A stretch of DNA of 64,000 nucleotides from JACRLW01 sp046349595 (GTDB taxonomy: Bacteria > Planctomycetota > UBA1135 > UBA2386), in the NCBI GenBank assembly GCA_046349595.1, contig JAXMCA010000001.1:3224001-3288000 (forward strand), read 5' to 3'. Below are positions 36,778 to 46,264 of the stretch, piece by piece. The position numbers and the translations under genes are program-made. Each line of letters starts with the position of its first letter. Positions within the stretch are counted from its first letter, which is position 1. Under the pieces are notes generated by a model. That model saw only the letters and a list, made by a program, of their open reading frames with translations. It made no database searches and was not told the origin of the DNA.

Positions 36778-36974
36778 GCCGACATCAACACGGGGCACCT
36801 CGGATCCCCACGCCGAATTCGAACGACGCCCGCGCAAAGGCACCCACGGCGCGAGTTGCCTGGCTCGACCCCAGGTGTTCCCGGATTTCCGTGGGGCGAC
36901 GCGAGCCCTGGTGTTCCTACATCCGCGTACCACGTCAACGACGTGCAAGATGCCCTGTCTGAAATGAGGTCTCC

Positions 36975-37877
36975 ATGTCGATTCCGTCCCCGTTTCGTCG
37001 AGCCGGGCTTGCGCTCGCCCTCGTGCTCACCGCCGCCACGTGTGCAGCCCAACGGCAGATGTTCCCCGAGAACCCACCACAAGGGGCCTCCTGGTATGGC
37101 CTGACACCGGGATTCGACTACGGGGTGACGATCCCGAACCAGTTCGGGACCTTCAATCTCACTGCGGTAGAGCTGTACATGACGTCGAGCAGCGCACTGG
37201 GAGCGGCGGAGGTCAGCATCTGGAGCGTCGATCCCGTGACGCAGATGCCTTCGACGCAGATCACTCGTACTCAGTTCACCACCTACGGACCGTTCGAGGG
37301 GTACCACGGTGCGGTGTTCTCCCAACCGGTGACACTCCAGGCATCCACGCCCTTCGTCGTCGCGCTGAGCGGAGACTACGGCCTGTCGCTCGGGCACTCG
37401 GGCCCGGCGTCGCTCCCGCTCCTCCGGAGCTTCGCGGGTGGTCCCTGGTTCCCGGCGGCGAACATCGGGACACCGAGCATCCGCCTCTACCAGGGCTATC
37501 ACGCAGGAACCGTGAGGTACTACGGCACCGGCAAGCCAGGCTCTCAGTCGGTCACGCCATGGTTGTCGCATCGGGGATTCCCGGTCACCAGGAACGAGAT
37601 CGCGCTCGACGTGACCGATGCCCCGGCCACGGCCCCCTGCGTGTTCATGCTGGGCACGAGCACCCAGATCACGCTGCCGATCGGCACTCTCTACGTGCAG
37701 CCGATCGCATCGGTGGCGGCAACGACAGTCGGCGGCTCCACGACCATGCCGCTCACCATCCCATACTCGCCAGCGCTCGCCGGTGTGCGCCTCGCGGCGC
37801 AAGCCGTGTTGTTGGATCCCGGCGCGTCTTTCGGGGTCTCCCACACCCAGGGTCTCGAGGTGACGATCGGCCACTGA
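36975..37877 (+). CDS. Secreted protein with C-terminal beta-sandwich
   Basis: The 300-residue product has a signal peptide (residues 1-25) and a mature part rich in Gly, Thr, Tyr and Pro. The final 80 residues contain G-T-L-Y-V-Q-P and A-Q-A-V-L-L-D-P-G, which resemble the C-terminal module of the divergent neighbour. A GAGG ribosome-binding site lies six bases before the ATG. It is probably extracellular or outer-membrane associated. Family otherwise unknown. Confidence 0.65.
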   Translation: MSIPSPFRRAGLALALVLTAATCAAQRQMFPENPPQGASWYGLTPGFDYGVTIPNQFGTFNLTAVELYMTSSSALGAAEVSIWSVDPVTQMPSTQITRTQFTTYGPFEGYHGAVFSQPVTLQASTPFVVALSGDYGLSLGHSGPASLPLLRSFAGGPWFPAANIGTPSIRLYQGYHAGTVRYYGTGKPGSQSVTPWLSHRGFPVTRNEIALDVTDAPATAPCVFMLGTSTQITLPIGTLYVQPIASVAATTVGGSTTMPLTIPYSPALAGVRLAAQAVLLDPGASFGVSHTQGLEVTIGH

Positions 37878-37958
37878 CAGCGCCGACCACGTTGCGCGCG
37901 TCTGCCTCCGGAGAGATCTTCCCGCGGCAGGTCACCACCACGCTGCTCCGCGCGACCC

Positions 37959-40900
37959 ATGCCGATGAGCGAACCGGATCCAACTGACGCACGCGAGCTG
38001 GACCCCTCGGACGACTTCGACTCCGCGTGCGCGCTGTTCGCCGCGTTCCTCGCGCACCCTGATGGCACATCGCCCTTGGCATTCGAGGAACTCTGTACGC
38101 GGCACGCGCGATGCGAAGTGCACTTGCGCGAGATCCGCGCAAGTTATCACGAACTCGGACGTCAGCTTCCCGGACCCCTGACCGCCGTCGGCGTGTCGGA
38201 CGCGCCGGCGCCCCTCGACATCGACCTCGTGCGACGCCTGCTCTCGCGTGAGGATCGCGGCGATCGCTACGCCGTCCGCGGTGAACTGGGTCGCGGCGGC
38301 ATGGGCGTCGTCCTGAAGGTCTGGGACGACGAACTCCAGCGCAACGTCGCGATGAAGACCATGCGTCGGCACGATCGGGATGCGGCGACCTGGCGACGGT
38401 TCCTCGCCGAGGCCCGCGCGATCGGTCGATTGGTTCATCCGGGGATCGTCCCGGTGCTCGAGTTCGGCCTGCGTGGTGACGCGCAGGTCTACTACACGAT
38501 GCCGATCATCGATGGCGATGAACTCGGCGTCGTTTTCGCGCAGATTGCGGCGGGTCGCGAGGGTTGGTCACTCGATCGCGGTATCGAGATCCTGATCCGG
38601 GTATGTGACGCCGTACACTTCGCCCACGACCGCGACGTCCTGCACCGGGACCTGAAACCGTCCAACGTGATGGTCGGTCGTTATGGCGAGGTGTTCGTGA
38701 TGGACTGGGGCCTCGCGCGCGTACGTTCCGGATCCGAAGCCACCGCGACCGCCGAAGACACGGGACACGCCGAGATGACGTCCGGTCACAGGGTGGACGC
38801 CGCCCCATCCACGATGGCTGGTGACGTGTTCGGCACGCCGAGCTACATGTCGCCGGAGCAGGCCGCGGGGGATCCCAACCTCGTCGACCAGCGCACAGAC
38901 GTGTACGCGATCGGCGCGATGCTCTACCACCTGCTCAGCGGAGTGCCGCCGTTCGCGACGACCGCCCACGCTCCGAACAGCGACGCGGTGCTGCGATCGC
39001 TCCGTGCCGGACCCCCTCCAGCGCTGCTCGATCTCGCACCGTCGTGCTCACCCGAGCTCGCGGCGATCTGCGAACGCGCCATGGCCCGATCCCCCACGGA
39101 TCGCTATGCCTCGGTCGCCGGACTGGCGCAGGACCTACGTAATCACCTGCTCGGGCACGTGGTGGCCGCCTTCGAGACCGGCGCCCTCGCCGAATTCCGC
39201 AAGTGGGTGCGGCGGAACAAGGCGCTCGCCGGCGCGGGCCTACTGGCGATCGTCGCAATCGCGATCGGCTTCACGCTCGGGTGGCTCCAGATCGAGCAGG
39301 GACGTGCGGAGCACGGACGGAGAGCGATCATCCGGCTCCTCACAGAAGTGCGCGAGTTCGAGAAGTGGAGTTCGGACACGCCACCGGCCGAACGAGCCGA
39401 ATCGCCGACGACCCGCTGGTTGACCGAGGCGCGAGGACTCGTTCGCGGCGGCGCACACGGCAGTCTCGGACTCGCTCACTACGAGGAAGCACTCGCTGAT
39501 CTCGAGCGTCAGGCGACGGGAGTGGATCCGACTCGCATCCCGCGATTGGATGGAGAGCCGCTCGACGACGTGCTGGAGAAGAAGCGCTCCGAACTCACGT
39601 GGCTGCGGCGAATGCTCGGGAGCGAACCCTGGCCGAACGAGGCAGAGGTCCAGCGTCAGGTCCAGAGTCTCCATCTCCCTGCAGATGCCCTCGGGAAGAA
39701 CGCGGTCGCATTCGACCTGATCCGGCCCGACCGACCCCGACGATTCGGCCTCGAGTGCTGCGCGGTCGTCGTCGCCGAGGCAGCCGCCGCGGCTGCAGCC
39801 GACGACTATGAGCGCTTCCGGTGTTTCGACACGCTGGCGTTCGCGCTGTGTCGCGTGGGGCGCTGGGACGAAGCACTGCAGTGGCAAGGCCGCGCTCTGA
39901 CCTGTGTCCGGCGCCATCTCCAGGCGGGTGTCGCCAGGGATGCTCTGCCACCTGCGGCGTGGCAGCGCACGATCTTGGAGAACGCGGAGCTGATTCGGAG
40001 ACTGACGGACACGTTTCAGCTCGAAGGCTCCGCCCACCGCGTGGTCGTGGAATGCGACATCTTCGACGGCAACCGGCGGAGGCGCTCGCACAGTCTCACC
40101 TTCGCGGACCCCCTGATCTCGCAGGGGCATGAGGAACTCCTCGATCTGGTGGAGCACTTGAGGTTGCTCGCGACCCGCGTCGCAACCGCGGAATCCGCGT
40201 TCGACTCACCGCAGGTGATCGCGGCGTGGCAGCGGGCGGCAGCCGAGTTGGCTTCGGATCCACGATTCGCGGGCCACCGACTGACACCGCAACTCGATCT
40301 CGTTCCCCTTGGTGCCGACCCGGGATCACACCTCCAGGAGTTTGCTCACCTCGCATCCGGGTTCGCTCCGCATCGCGACGCCCGCGGGCGGCTCGTGATC
40401 ACTCCGGGCTCCGCGATCGTGTTCGTCCTCCTGCCACCGGAGGGCGCTGCGCCGCCGTTCCTGCTCGGGAAGTTCGAAACGACGAACGCACAGTGGTCCC
40501 GCCTGCTCGGCTCGTCGGCGTCCGCGAAACGTGACGACATGGCCACCTGCCCCGTGCGGGATCTCAGCTGGCGCGCGTGCGTCGAACGACTGGTCCGTGT
40601 TGGTGCCTGGATTCGCCTTCCGTCCGTGCGCGAGTGGCGACTCGGTCTGGATGCCGGTCGTGACCCGAGTTGGATCGAAGCGGTGACCGTCAGCGACCTC
40701 CTCGCCGGCGATTCCCTCACCAGCGCCCAGAGTGGAACGGTCGACGCGCGGAAGCCGAATCCCTACGGCTTGTACGAGATGCTCGGCAGTGCCCGCGAAC
40801 ACACCGGAGATCGGGTCGAGTCGAGGTTCGGATTCGAGTTGGCCCATGCCATCGTGGGCGGCCTGCAAACCGAGGCGAAGGGGTTCATCCGTGATCTGTC

Positions 40901-40979
40901 GCTGTCGGTCTACGACTGTGACGAACGCCTGGCGAGAGTCGAATTCGGTCTACGCTGCGCCCGCAGTCTCGTCCGCTGA
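37959..40979 (+). CDS. Ser/Thr protein kinase with FGE-like C-terminus
   Basis: The 1006-residue product has a full bacterial Ser/Thr kinase domain. The glycine loop is L-G-R-G-G-M-G near residues 110-116, followed by an A-M-K lysine. The catalytic H-R-D-L-K-P-S-N places its Asp at residue 231, and M-D-W-G-L-A (residues 248-253) replaces the usual DFG. The activation and P-E motifs follow. A transmembrane helix lies at about 425-447. The outer part ends in a domain resembling formylglycine-generating enzyme or SUMF1 (about 840-1000). The kinase is cytoplasmic and the tail extracytoplasmic. It faces an ECF sigma factor, a common planctomycete pairing. Confidence 0.85.
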   Translation: MPMSEPDPTDARELDPSDDFDSACALFAAFLAHPDGTSPLAFEELCTRHARCEVHLREIRASYHELGRQLPGPLTAVGVSDAPAPLDIDLVRRLLSREDRGDRYAVRGELGRGGMGVVLKVWDDELQRNVAMKTMRRHDRDAATWRRFLAEARAIGRLVHPGIVPVLEFGLRGDAQVYYTMPIIDGDELGVVFAQIAAGREGWSLDRGIEILIRVCDAVHFAHDRDVLHRDLKPSNVMVGRYGEVFVMDWGLARVRSGSEATATAEDTGHAEMTSGHRVDAAPSTMAGDVFGTPSYMSPEQAAGDPNLVDQRTDVYAIGAMLYHLLSGVPPFATTAHAPNSDAVLRSLRAGPPPALLDLAPSCSPELAAICERAMARSPTDRYASVAGLAQDLRNHLLGHVVAAFETGALAEFRKWVRRNKALAGAGLLAIVAIAIGFTLGWLQIEQGRAEHGRRAIIRLLTEVREFEKWSSDTPPAERAESPTTRWLTEARGLVRGGAHGSLGLAHYEEALADLERQATGVDPTRIPRLDGEPLDDVLEKKRSELTWLRRMLGSEPWPNEAEVQRQVQSLHLPADALGKNAVAFDLIRPDRPRRFGLECCAVVVAEAAAAAAADDYERFRCFDTLAFALCRVGRWDEALQWQGRALTCVRRHLQAGVARDALPPAAWQRTILENAELIRRLTDTFQLEGSAHRVVVECDIFDGNRRRRSHSLTFADPLISQGHEELLDLVEHLRLLATRVATAESAFDSPQVIAAWQRAAAELASDPRFAGHRLTPQLDLVPLGADPGSHLQEFAHLASGFAPHRDARGRLVITPGSAIVFVLLPPEGAAPPFLLGKFETTNAQWSRLLGSSASAKRDDMATCPVRDLSWRACVERLVRVGAWIRLPSVREWRLGLDAGRDPSWIEAVTVSDLLAGDSLTSAQSGTVDARKPNPYGLYEMLGSAREHTGDRVESRFGFELAHAIVGGLQTEAKGFIRDLSLSVYDCDERLARVEFGLRCARSLVR

Positions 40980-41052
40980 GAGTCGTCGCCGTGCACGGCA
41001 TCTCGCCCGTGACGCGAACCGCGACTGGGCTTCCCGGCGACAAGAGGACGCG

Positions 41053-41637
41053 TCAGGTCTGCTGGATCAACCGCCGTAGTTCCACGCGCGCTCGGACGTG
41101 AAGCTGCTGGCAGGCCTCGGCGCTGCGCTCCATCTTGTTCGCGATCGTCGCCCAATCGTGCCCTTCGTAGTCCCGCAGAAGGACGACGCGCTGCAGCTCC
41201 TCGCGCAAGCGCGGCACGGAGGAATCCACCCGGTCCTTGTCGATGGCGCTGACCACTTCGGTGACCACGCCACGGCAGTGGGCCTCGACCTGGAGCCAGG
41301 AGCCGGAGTCGGTGTGCAGCGGGGTGTTGGACCACCCGGAACCGCGTTTCTCCGCACGCGCCTCTCGTCGCCGATTGAGGATCGCATTGCGCGCCGTCTT
41401 CGCCAGCCAACTGATCCACTGCGCGTCCGGGCGTTCTTCGTAGCGATCCATCCTCTCGGTGACGTGTAGGAAGACGTCTTGCACCACATCGACGATCTCC
41501 CACCCGGGGATCGGTTGGCCGGCAAGTTCGATTCGCACGAGCCGGTACACCCGCTCGTAGTAGCGATCGAACAGATCGTTCAAGGCGGAGCAGTCTCCGT
41601 CCCGAAAGCGCCGGATCAATGCGACGGTGGTGTTCAT
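41053..41637 (-). CDS. ECF RNA polymerase sigma factor
   Basis: The 194-residue product has sigma region 2 (residues about 10-95, with R-F-R-D-G-D, F-D-R-Y-Y-x-R-V-Y and D-V-V-Q-D-V-F-L-H) and region 4 (about 140-190, with R-V-V-L-L-R-D-Y-E-G-x-x-W and the recognition helix near A-C-Q-Q-L). It belongs to the ECF type and lacks regions 1 and 3. Its gene is convergent with the membrane kinase, and no anti-sigma gene is nearby, so phosphorylation by that kinase is a possible control. The start is the ATG at 41637. Confidence 0.88.
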   Translation of the reverse strand: MNTTVALIRRFRDGDCSALNDLFDRYYERVYRLVRIELAGQPIPGWEIVDVVQDVFLHVTERMDRYEERPDAQWISWLAKTARNAILNRRREARAEKRGSGWSNTPLHTDSGSWLQVEAHCRGVVTEVVSAIDKDRVDSSVPRLREELQRVVLLRDYEGHDWATIANKMERSAEACQQLHVRARVELRRLIQQT

Positions 41638-41944
41638 GCTCGAGGAGCCACGCCTGCTCTCGATGGGGCATCGTCCCGCGCCGAGTGGCGCGCAGCAAGG
41701 CAGACGATCGCCGAGGAGACGAAGGCGCGGCAACTCCCGCATCGCGGTCTGGGCCGCAACCCAAGGGTTGCCGTGTCGCCGGTTCGCGTGGACCAGGAAG
41801 GCCCAGACGCTTTGTTCGCTGGGGTCCTCCGGCCTTCCGAATCGCCGCTTCGCGCGACGATGCTGCGGCCTGCGGACCCATGGCGTGCCGTCCGCTCGCT
41901 GCCCTGCTCCCATCGCGGTCGCGAGCGAGGCGCGAGCTCCGTGC
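41638..41944. other. Leader region of the sigma factor gene; no gene seen
   Basis: This 307-base stretch is upstream of the sigma-factor start and downstream of the next minus-strand gene. Open frames crossing it are extensions without domain content. It should hold the sigma-factor promoter, but in this GC-rich sequence I cannot point to a convincing -35/-10 pair. Confidence 0.4.
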
Positions 41945-43663
41945 TCAGCGCTGCAGCATCGCACGAACCGTGTCGAGCCGGTCGCTCGCCGCGTCGTCGA
42001 TCCAGAGATAGCCGTGGCCCTTGGTGTCGTGGCCGCGGATCGGCGCTTCGAAGCTGACCGTGAGTCCCCCGACCAGGCGTGCGAACACGCCGCCACGCAG
42101 TGCGGCGTCCAGATACCAGTCCTCGAACTCGGCACGGCGCAGCGCGACGTATTCGAAGGTCGTCGCGTGCCGGTCGCCGCGCAGTTCGAGGTCGTCCTGG
42201 GTCACGTGCGGTCGACGACGATCGCTGGGAACCAGCTCGATGAGCCACGGAAGGGAACGCAGGCGAGCGCGACCGGGACCGAGAGCGTCGCGGGGCGAAG
42301 CCACGACCACGCCTTCGAAGCGCTTGCCGAGGGAATCGATCCAGAGCCCGGGGTGGAAGGGATGTGGCAGGATCCGAGCCGGCACCCAGCGCAGACGCGC
42401 GTCGCGCGGGCCACCATCCGCGGAGGCCAGCGCATGGAAAGCGTCGATCGCCGTGGGGTCGAGTTGGATCGCACGACGGTTCGCGCCGTCGTCGGCGTCG
42501 AGCCAGGCGGTGAGGCACGCGACCTCCGTCTTCAGATCGATGCCTTCCTTGGAGTCGATTCCGAGTTCGACGATCTCGAAGGTCGGTGCGATTCGTGCGT
42601 GCTGCTCGAAGTCGGCATCGAAGGCTCGGGCCACGGCGCGCGACATGCGCACCAAGCGGTCGTCGTGGTCCTTGCAGGCATCGACCAACGCGGGCGCGAG
42701 CCACGCGAGATCCGGACCGATGCGCGCGGTCGCCTCGAGCATCGCCATCGCCACGTCGGCATCCGTCTCGACCCGCAGGGCCTCGACGAGCCAGTGACCG
42801 GCATCGGCGTCACGACGCGCGCCGAGCGTCTTGGCCGCCTCGATGCGCAACTTGGGGTCGAGGTCGAAGAGGCGCTGACAATGACCGAGCAGGGTCGATG
42901 CGTGCGATGGCGCATAGGCGAGCAGCGCCGACGCCGCATCGGTGCGCAGCATGCGGGCCTCGGAATCGGTGAGCGACGGCAGCGCGTGGCACCACGCGAC
43001 GCCGAGAACGCACGACGAATCGAACTCCATTTCGACCGTGGCCGCGAGCACGGTCGCGATCTCGCGCCGCAGCGGCGCGAACTCGGTGGCGCGCGCACGC
43101 AACACGCGACACGCGGTCGCGACCCTGCTCAAGTCGGTGTCGAGCAGGATCGACTCGAGTTCACCGACGCTCGCGCCGGAACCATCGACCGAGAGTGCGC
43201 CGAGCAACTGGGTCCGCCACCTCTGGAGCTCGGGGCGCCAGACGTCCGATCGGCGGGCCGCCATCACCGAGGCGGCGAAATCGCGACGCTTCGCGGCCGG
43301 CGCGAAGGGCGACACGTGGATCAACGCCCAGGCCGCGAGGTCGACCACGTCGGCAGGCAGCGCCTGGTCGCGCACACATTCGACCAATTCGTCGAAGGCG
43401 AGACCGCCGGCGCTCCCGATCTCGGTGAGCACGCGCGCGGCCGCACCGCGAGCCGCCGCCTCGAGGGGAACTCCGTCGAAGCCGACGCGCAGCGCGTGCG
43501 CGAGCGCGGCGGCGCTCTCCTGCGCACGCCAGCGCAACTCGACCTGCGCGGAGCGGGGATCCGGATTGGTTGCCAGCTCGGCGACCAGCTCACCGATGGT
43601 GTGCTGCGCGGGCAGAAGGCCAAACGAGACCAGACAGCAGGCAGCGGTGCGAATCCCGATCAC
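41945..43663 (-). CDS. Exported HEAT-like alpha-solenoid protein
   Basis: The 572-residue product starts with a short hydrophobic signal (M-I-G-I-R-T-A-A-C-C-L-V, cleaved near residue 20). It is then made mostly of helical repeats rich in Ala, Leu, Asp and Arg (about 30-400), ending in a mixed C-terminal region. No catalytic motif is visible. It resembles the longer HEAT-like protein at 7813-10584 in composition but not clearly in sequence. It may be a periplasmic scaffold. The VOC gene lies nine bases upstream in the same direction. Confidence 0.65.
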   Translation of the reverse strand: MIGIRTAACCLVSFGLLPAQHTIGELVAELATNPDPRSAQVELRWRAQESAAALAHALRVGFDGVPLEAAARGAAARVLTEIGSAGGLAFDELVECVRDQALPADVVDLAAWALIHVSPFAPAAKRRDFAASVMAARRSDVWRPELQRWRTQLLGALSVDGSGASVGELESILLDTDLSRVATACRVLRARATEFAPLRREIATVLAATVEMEFDSSCVLGVAWCHALPSLTDSEARMLRTDAASALLAYAPSHASTLLGHCQRLFDLDPKLRIEAAKTLGARRDADAGHWLVEALRVETDADVAMAMLEATARIGPDLAWLAPALVDACKDHDDRLVRMSRAVARAFDADFEQHARIAPTFEIVELGIDSKEGIDLKTEVACLTAWLDADDGANRRAIQLDPTAIDAFHALASADGGPRDARLRWVPARILPHPFHPGLWIDSLGKRFEGVVVASPRDALGPGRARLRSLPWLIELVPSDRRRPHVTQDDLELRGDRHATTFEYVALRRAEFEDWYLDAALRGGVFARLVGGLTVSFEAPIRGHDTKGHGYLWIDDAASDRLDTVRAMLQR

Positions 43664-43672
43664 GCGGGGATT

Positions 43673-44146
43673 TCAGGCTCCGCCGGCCTCACCTGCAAGC
43701 CCCGCACTGACGCGGAACATGTGCCCGTCCGGGTGGCGGAGGTGGAACTCGCGCAATCCCCAGGGCTTGTCGGTCGGGGACATGGTGACGTCGAGGCCGA
43801 GGCGGAGCGCGGTCGCGTGCAGCGCATCGAGGGCCGCGAGCGATCCCAGCCACCAGCTCATCCACACGCCGTCGGTCTCGTCGTCGCCGGGGTGACGCGG
43901 TCGGATCGTGCCGCGCGCCCCCTGCGCCCCGCAGCACAGGAAGACCTCGTGGTTTCCCGCGCAGACGCTGCCGAAGCAGGCCTCGCCGTGCACATTGCGG
44001 TCCGCGCCGCCGGCGATGAGGCCGGTGCGGTTCCAGGCGAATCCGCGCCGCCAGCCGAGCGACTCGAACCACGCGAAACTCGACGGCACGCTTTGGACAT
44101 TGAGGATCGGAGTGAGCCCCCGGAGATCCAAAGGCGTGGTCGGCAT
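43673..44146 (-). CDS. VOC-superfamily (glyoxalase-like) protein
   Basis: The 157-residue product has the fold pattern of a vicinal-oxygen-chelate protein. It opens with L-T-P-I-L-N-V, then S-F-A-W-F-E-S-L-G-W, where the domain begins, and ends near F-H-L-R-H-P-D-G-H-M-F-R-V, which carries typical closing residues. It may be a resistance or glyoxalase-type protein, or a non-catalytic binding protein. It lies nine bases upstream of the HEAT-like gene and is divergent from the DUF1348 gene (93 bases between starts). Confidence 0.7.
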   Translation of the reverse strand: MPTTPLDLRGLTPILNVQSVPSSFAWFESLGWRRGFAWNRTGLIAGGADRNVHGEACFGSVCAGNHEVFLCCGAQGARGTIRPRHPGDDETDGVWMSWWLGSLAALDALHATALRLGLDVTMSPTDKPWGLREFHLRHPDGHMFRVSAGLAGEAGGA

Positions 44147-44239
44147 CGGCACGGGAGTGTCGGGTGACGACACGGTCCAGGACAAGCACCCATCACCGCG
44201 CTTGTCGGCGATCGCTTCGATCGCGATCGTGCCGCTGCC

Positions 44240-44716
44240 ATGACCGCCGAAGCCCCACGCCCTCCCCTTCCCCCCTTCGACCTGGACGGCGCCACCCAGA
44301 AGGTGCGCATGGCCGAGGACGCGTGGAACACCCGCGACCCGCGGCGCGTGGCGCTCGCCTACACACCCGACAGCGTGTGGCGGAACCGCGCGGAGTTCCT
44401 CGCCGGACGCCCGGACATCGTCGCGTTCCTTCAGCGCAAGTGGAGCCGGGAGCTCGAGTATCGGCTCATCAAGGAGCTGTGGGCCTTCCGCGACGATCGC
44501 ATCGCGGTGCGCTTCGCCTACGAGTGGCACGACGACAGCGGGCACTGGTACCGCTCGTACGGCAACGAGAACTGGGAGTTCGACGAGCACGGCTTCATGC
44601 GCCGCCGCATCGCCAGCATCAACGACCTGCCGATCCGCGAGGACGAACGGAAGTACCACTGGCCGCTCGGACGGCGGCCGGACGATCACCCGGGTCTGTC
44701 GGCGCTCGGGCTCTGA
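44240..44716 (+). CDS. DUF1348 / SnoaL-like protein (NTF2 fold)
   Basis: The 158-residue product follows the DUF1348 family closely. It has A-E-D-A-W-N-T-R-D, Y-T-P-D-S-V-W-R-N-R, F-L-x-x-K-W-x-R-E-L-E-Y-R-L-I-K-E, and the ending W-x-L-G-R-R-P-D-D-H. This is an NTF2-like alpha/beta-cone fold. The reaction is not known for the family. It is cytoplasmic, and 67 bases separate it from the next gene. Confidence 0.85.
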   Translation: MTAEAPRPPLPPFDLDGATQKVRMAEDAWNTRDPRRVALAYTPDSVWRNRAEFLAGRPDIVAFLQRKWSRELEYRLIKELWAFRDDRIAVRFAYEWHDDSGHWYRSYGNENWEFDEHGFMRRRIASINDLPIREDERKYHWPLGRRPDDHPGLSALGL

Positions 44717-44783
44717 GCTGCTCGACCCGATATGCCACTGCCGGAAAGAGCGGCGCAGGCCGCGCCGTTATGCTGCCCGCGCC

Positions 44784-45479
44784 ATGATCCTCATTCACCG
44801 ATTGCTGCCGACCGTCCTCGTCCCGATCCTCGCACTCTCCGCGCTCGCTCCCGCGCAGCGCCCGCAGACACGACCGGCCGCCGGCTCCGAGGCCAAGCCC
44901 GAGGCCCAGGCACCGAAGGACGAGGTGACGGAGATCGAGAAGCTGATCGCCGACGGACTCGCCGCCTGGCGCGCGAAGGACGAGGTCAAGGCATCGGATC
45001 TGCTGCAGAAGGCGATCGCCAAGATCCAGGCACGTGCCGCACGCGCCCTGTCAGCCTTCCTGCCGAAAGCTGCACAGGGCTGGACCTTCGACGAACCCAG
45101 CGTCGACTCCGGTTCCTGGGGCACCGGCGAGAACGCCATGCAATGGAGCAATGCGCAGGTCACGGCCCACAAGGGCGAGGACACGCAGACCCACGTGCAG
45201 ATCACCAACTCGCCGCAGATCTACGATGCGATGCAGACCATGGTGCAGGTCCAGGTCCAGATGAAGGAACTGCTGCGCCAGCAGGGCAAGGACGTCGACG
45301 TGAAGTCGAAGAACGGCTTTCAGGTGGTGAGCATGGTCGATGACGGCACCGGCACCGCATGGATGGTCGGCAAGCGGATCCTGGTGACGTTCAACGTCGA
45401 CCACTGCGATCGCAAAACCCTCGACGAGGTGCTCGGCTGGATCGACACCGCCGGCCTGGCCAAGCTCGACGGTCAATGA
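44784..45479 (+). CDS. Exported hypothetical protein
   Basis: The 231-residue product has a signal peptide (about residues 1-25, ending A-P-A-Q). A Pro/Ala/Glu-rich linker and a helical segment follow (residues 50-90), then a compact domain with beta-strand character. The sequence K-A-I-A-K-I-Q-A-R-A near residue 75 suggests a coiled helix. Family not recognised. Its last seven bases overlap the convergent GNAT gene. Confidence 0.6.
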   Translation: MILIHRLLPTVLVPILALSALAPAQRPQTRPAAGSEAKPEAQAPKDEVTEIEKLIADGLAAWRAKDEVKASDLLQKAIAKIQARAARALSAFLPKAAQGWTFDEPSVDSGSWGTGENAMQWSNAQVTAHKGEDTQTHVQITNSPQIYDAMQTMVQVQVQMKELLRQQGKDVDVKSKNGFQVVSMVDDGTGTAWMVGKRILVTFNVDHCDRKTLDEVLGWIDTAGLAKLDGQ

Positions 45480-46066
45480 CGCGAGCGTCGCGCGGCGAGT
45501 GAGGCGCGGAGGTCCGGCCATTCCGAGGCCAGGATGCTGAAGTAGACGCTGTCGCGCAGCACGCCGTCGGGCATGACCATGTGTGCGCGGAGCGTCCCCT
45601 CCTCGCGCGCTCCCAGCCGCGCGAGCGCAGCGCGGGAGAGTTGGTTGCGGGCGTCGGTCTTGAACTCGACACGCACACAGTCCATCGGGCCGAAGGCGTG
45701 GTCGAGCAGCAGGAGCTTGCAGGACGTGTTCACCGCACTGCGTCGGAACGGGAGGGCGAGCCAGGTCGCACCGATCTCGACGCGCCGATGCACCGCGTCG
45801 CGCGCGAGATAGGCGGTGCTCCCGACCACCGTTCCGTCGGGGATGCGGATGGTGAACGCGCAGGCGAGCCCCGCCCGCCGCTGGTCCTCCATGCGCGCGA
45901 TCACTGCGGCGAGCTGGTCGCGGCTGCGCGGCTGCACCGGCGCGTAGCGCCAGGGGTCTGCTCCGAGGCTCGCCTGCCAGAGGGAGTCGACGTCGCCGGC
46001 CCCGGTCGGGGACAGCCGGACCTGTCCGTCACGCAGCTCGAGGTTCGCGAATCCGACTCCGCTCAT
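45473..46066 (-). CDS. RimJ/RimL-type GNAT acetyltransferase
   Basis: The 197-residue product matches the Acetyltransf_3 pattern. It has L-E-L-R-D-G-Q-V-R-L-S near the start, V-V-G-S-T-A-Y-L, E-I-G-A-T-W-L-A-L-P-F-R-R-S (CoA loop), L-D-H-A-F, and V-E-F-K-T-D-A-R-N. Relatives acetylate ribosomal proteins, small molecules or protein N-termini. There is no signal or membrane segment. It is convergent with the exported hypothetical and divergent from the serine-hydrolase gene. Confidence 0.85.
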   Translation of the reverse strand: MSGVGFANLELRDGQVRLSPTGAGDVDSLWQASLGADPWRYAPVQPRSRDQLAAVIARMEDQRRAGLACAFTIRIPDGTVVGSTAYLARDAVHRRVEIGATWLALPFRRSAVNTSCKLLLLDHAFGPMDCVRVEFKTDARNQLSRAALARLGAREEGTLRAHMVMPDGVLRDSVYFSILASEWPDLRASLAARRSRH

Positions 46067-46264
46067 GCCCGCTCCGTCCGGCCTCGGGTCACGACGACGC
46101 GTCGGGACCCACCGGGATCCGAATCATCCGCGCCGATGATCCACCGGTGAACGGTCATCCGACCGGCCGACGCGGTGATGCGGGTGGCCGCAGCGAGGAG
46201 CGGTGATCCGCCGTGGTGCTGGAGCGCGCCGCACCGCGCCCTAGGATGCGCGCGCTCCGCCGCC

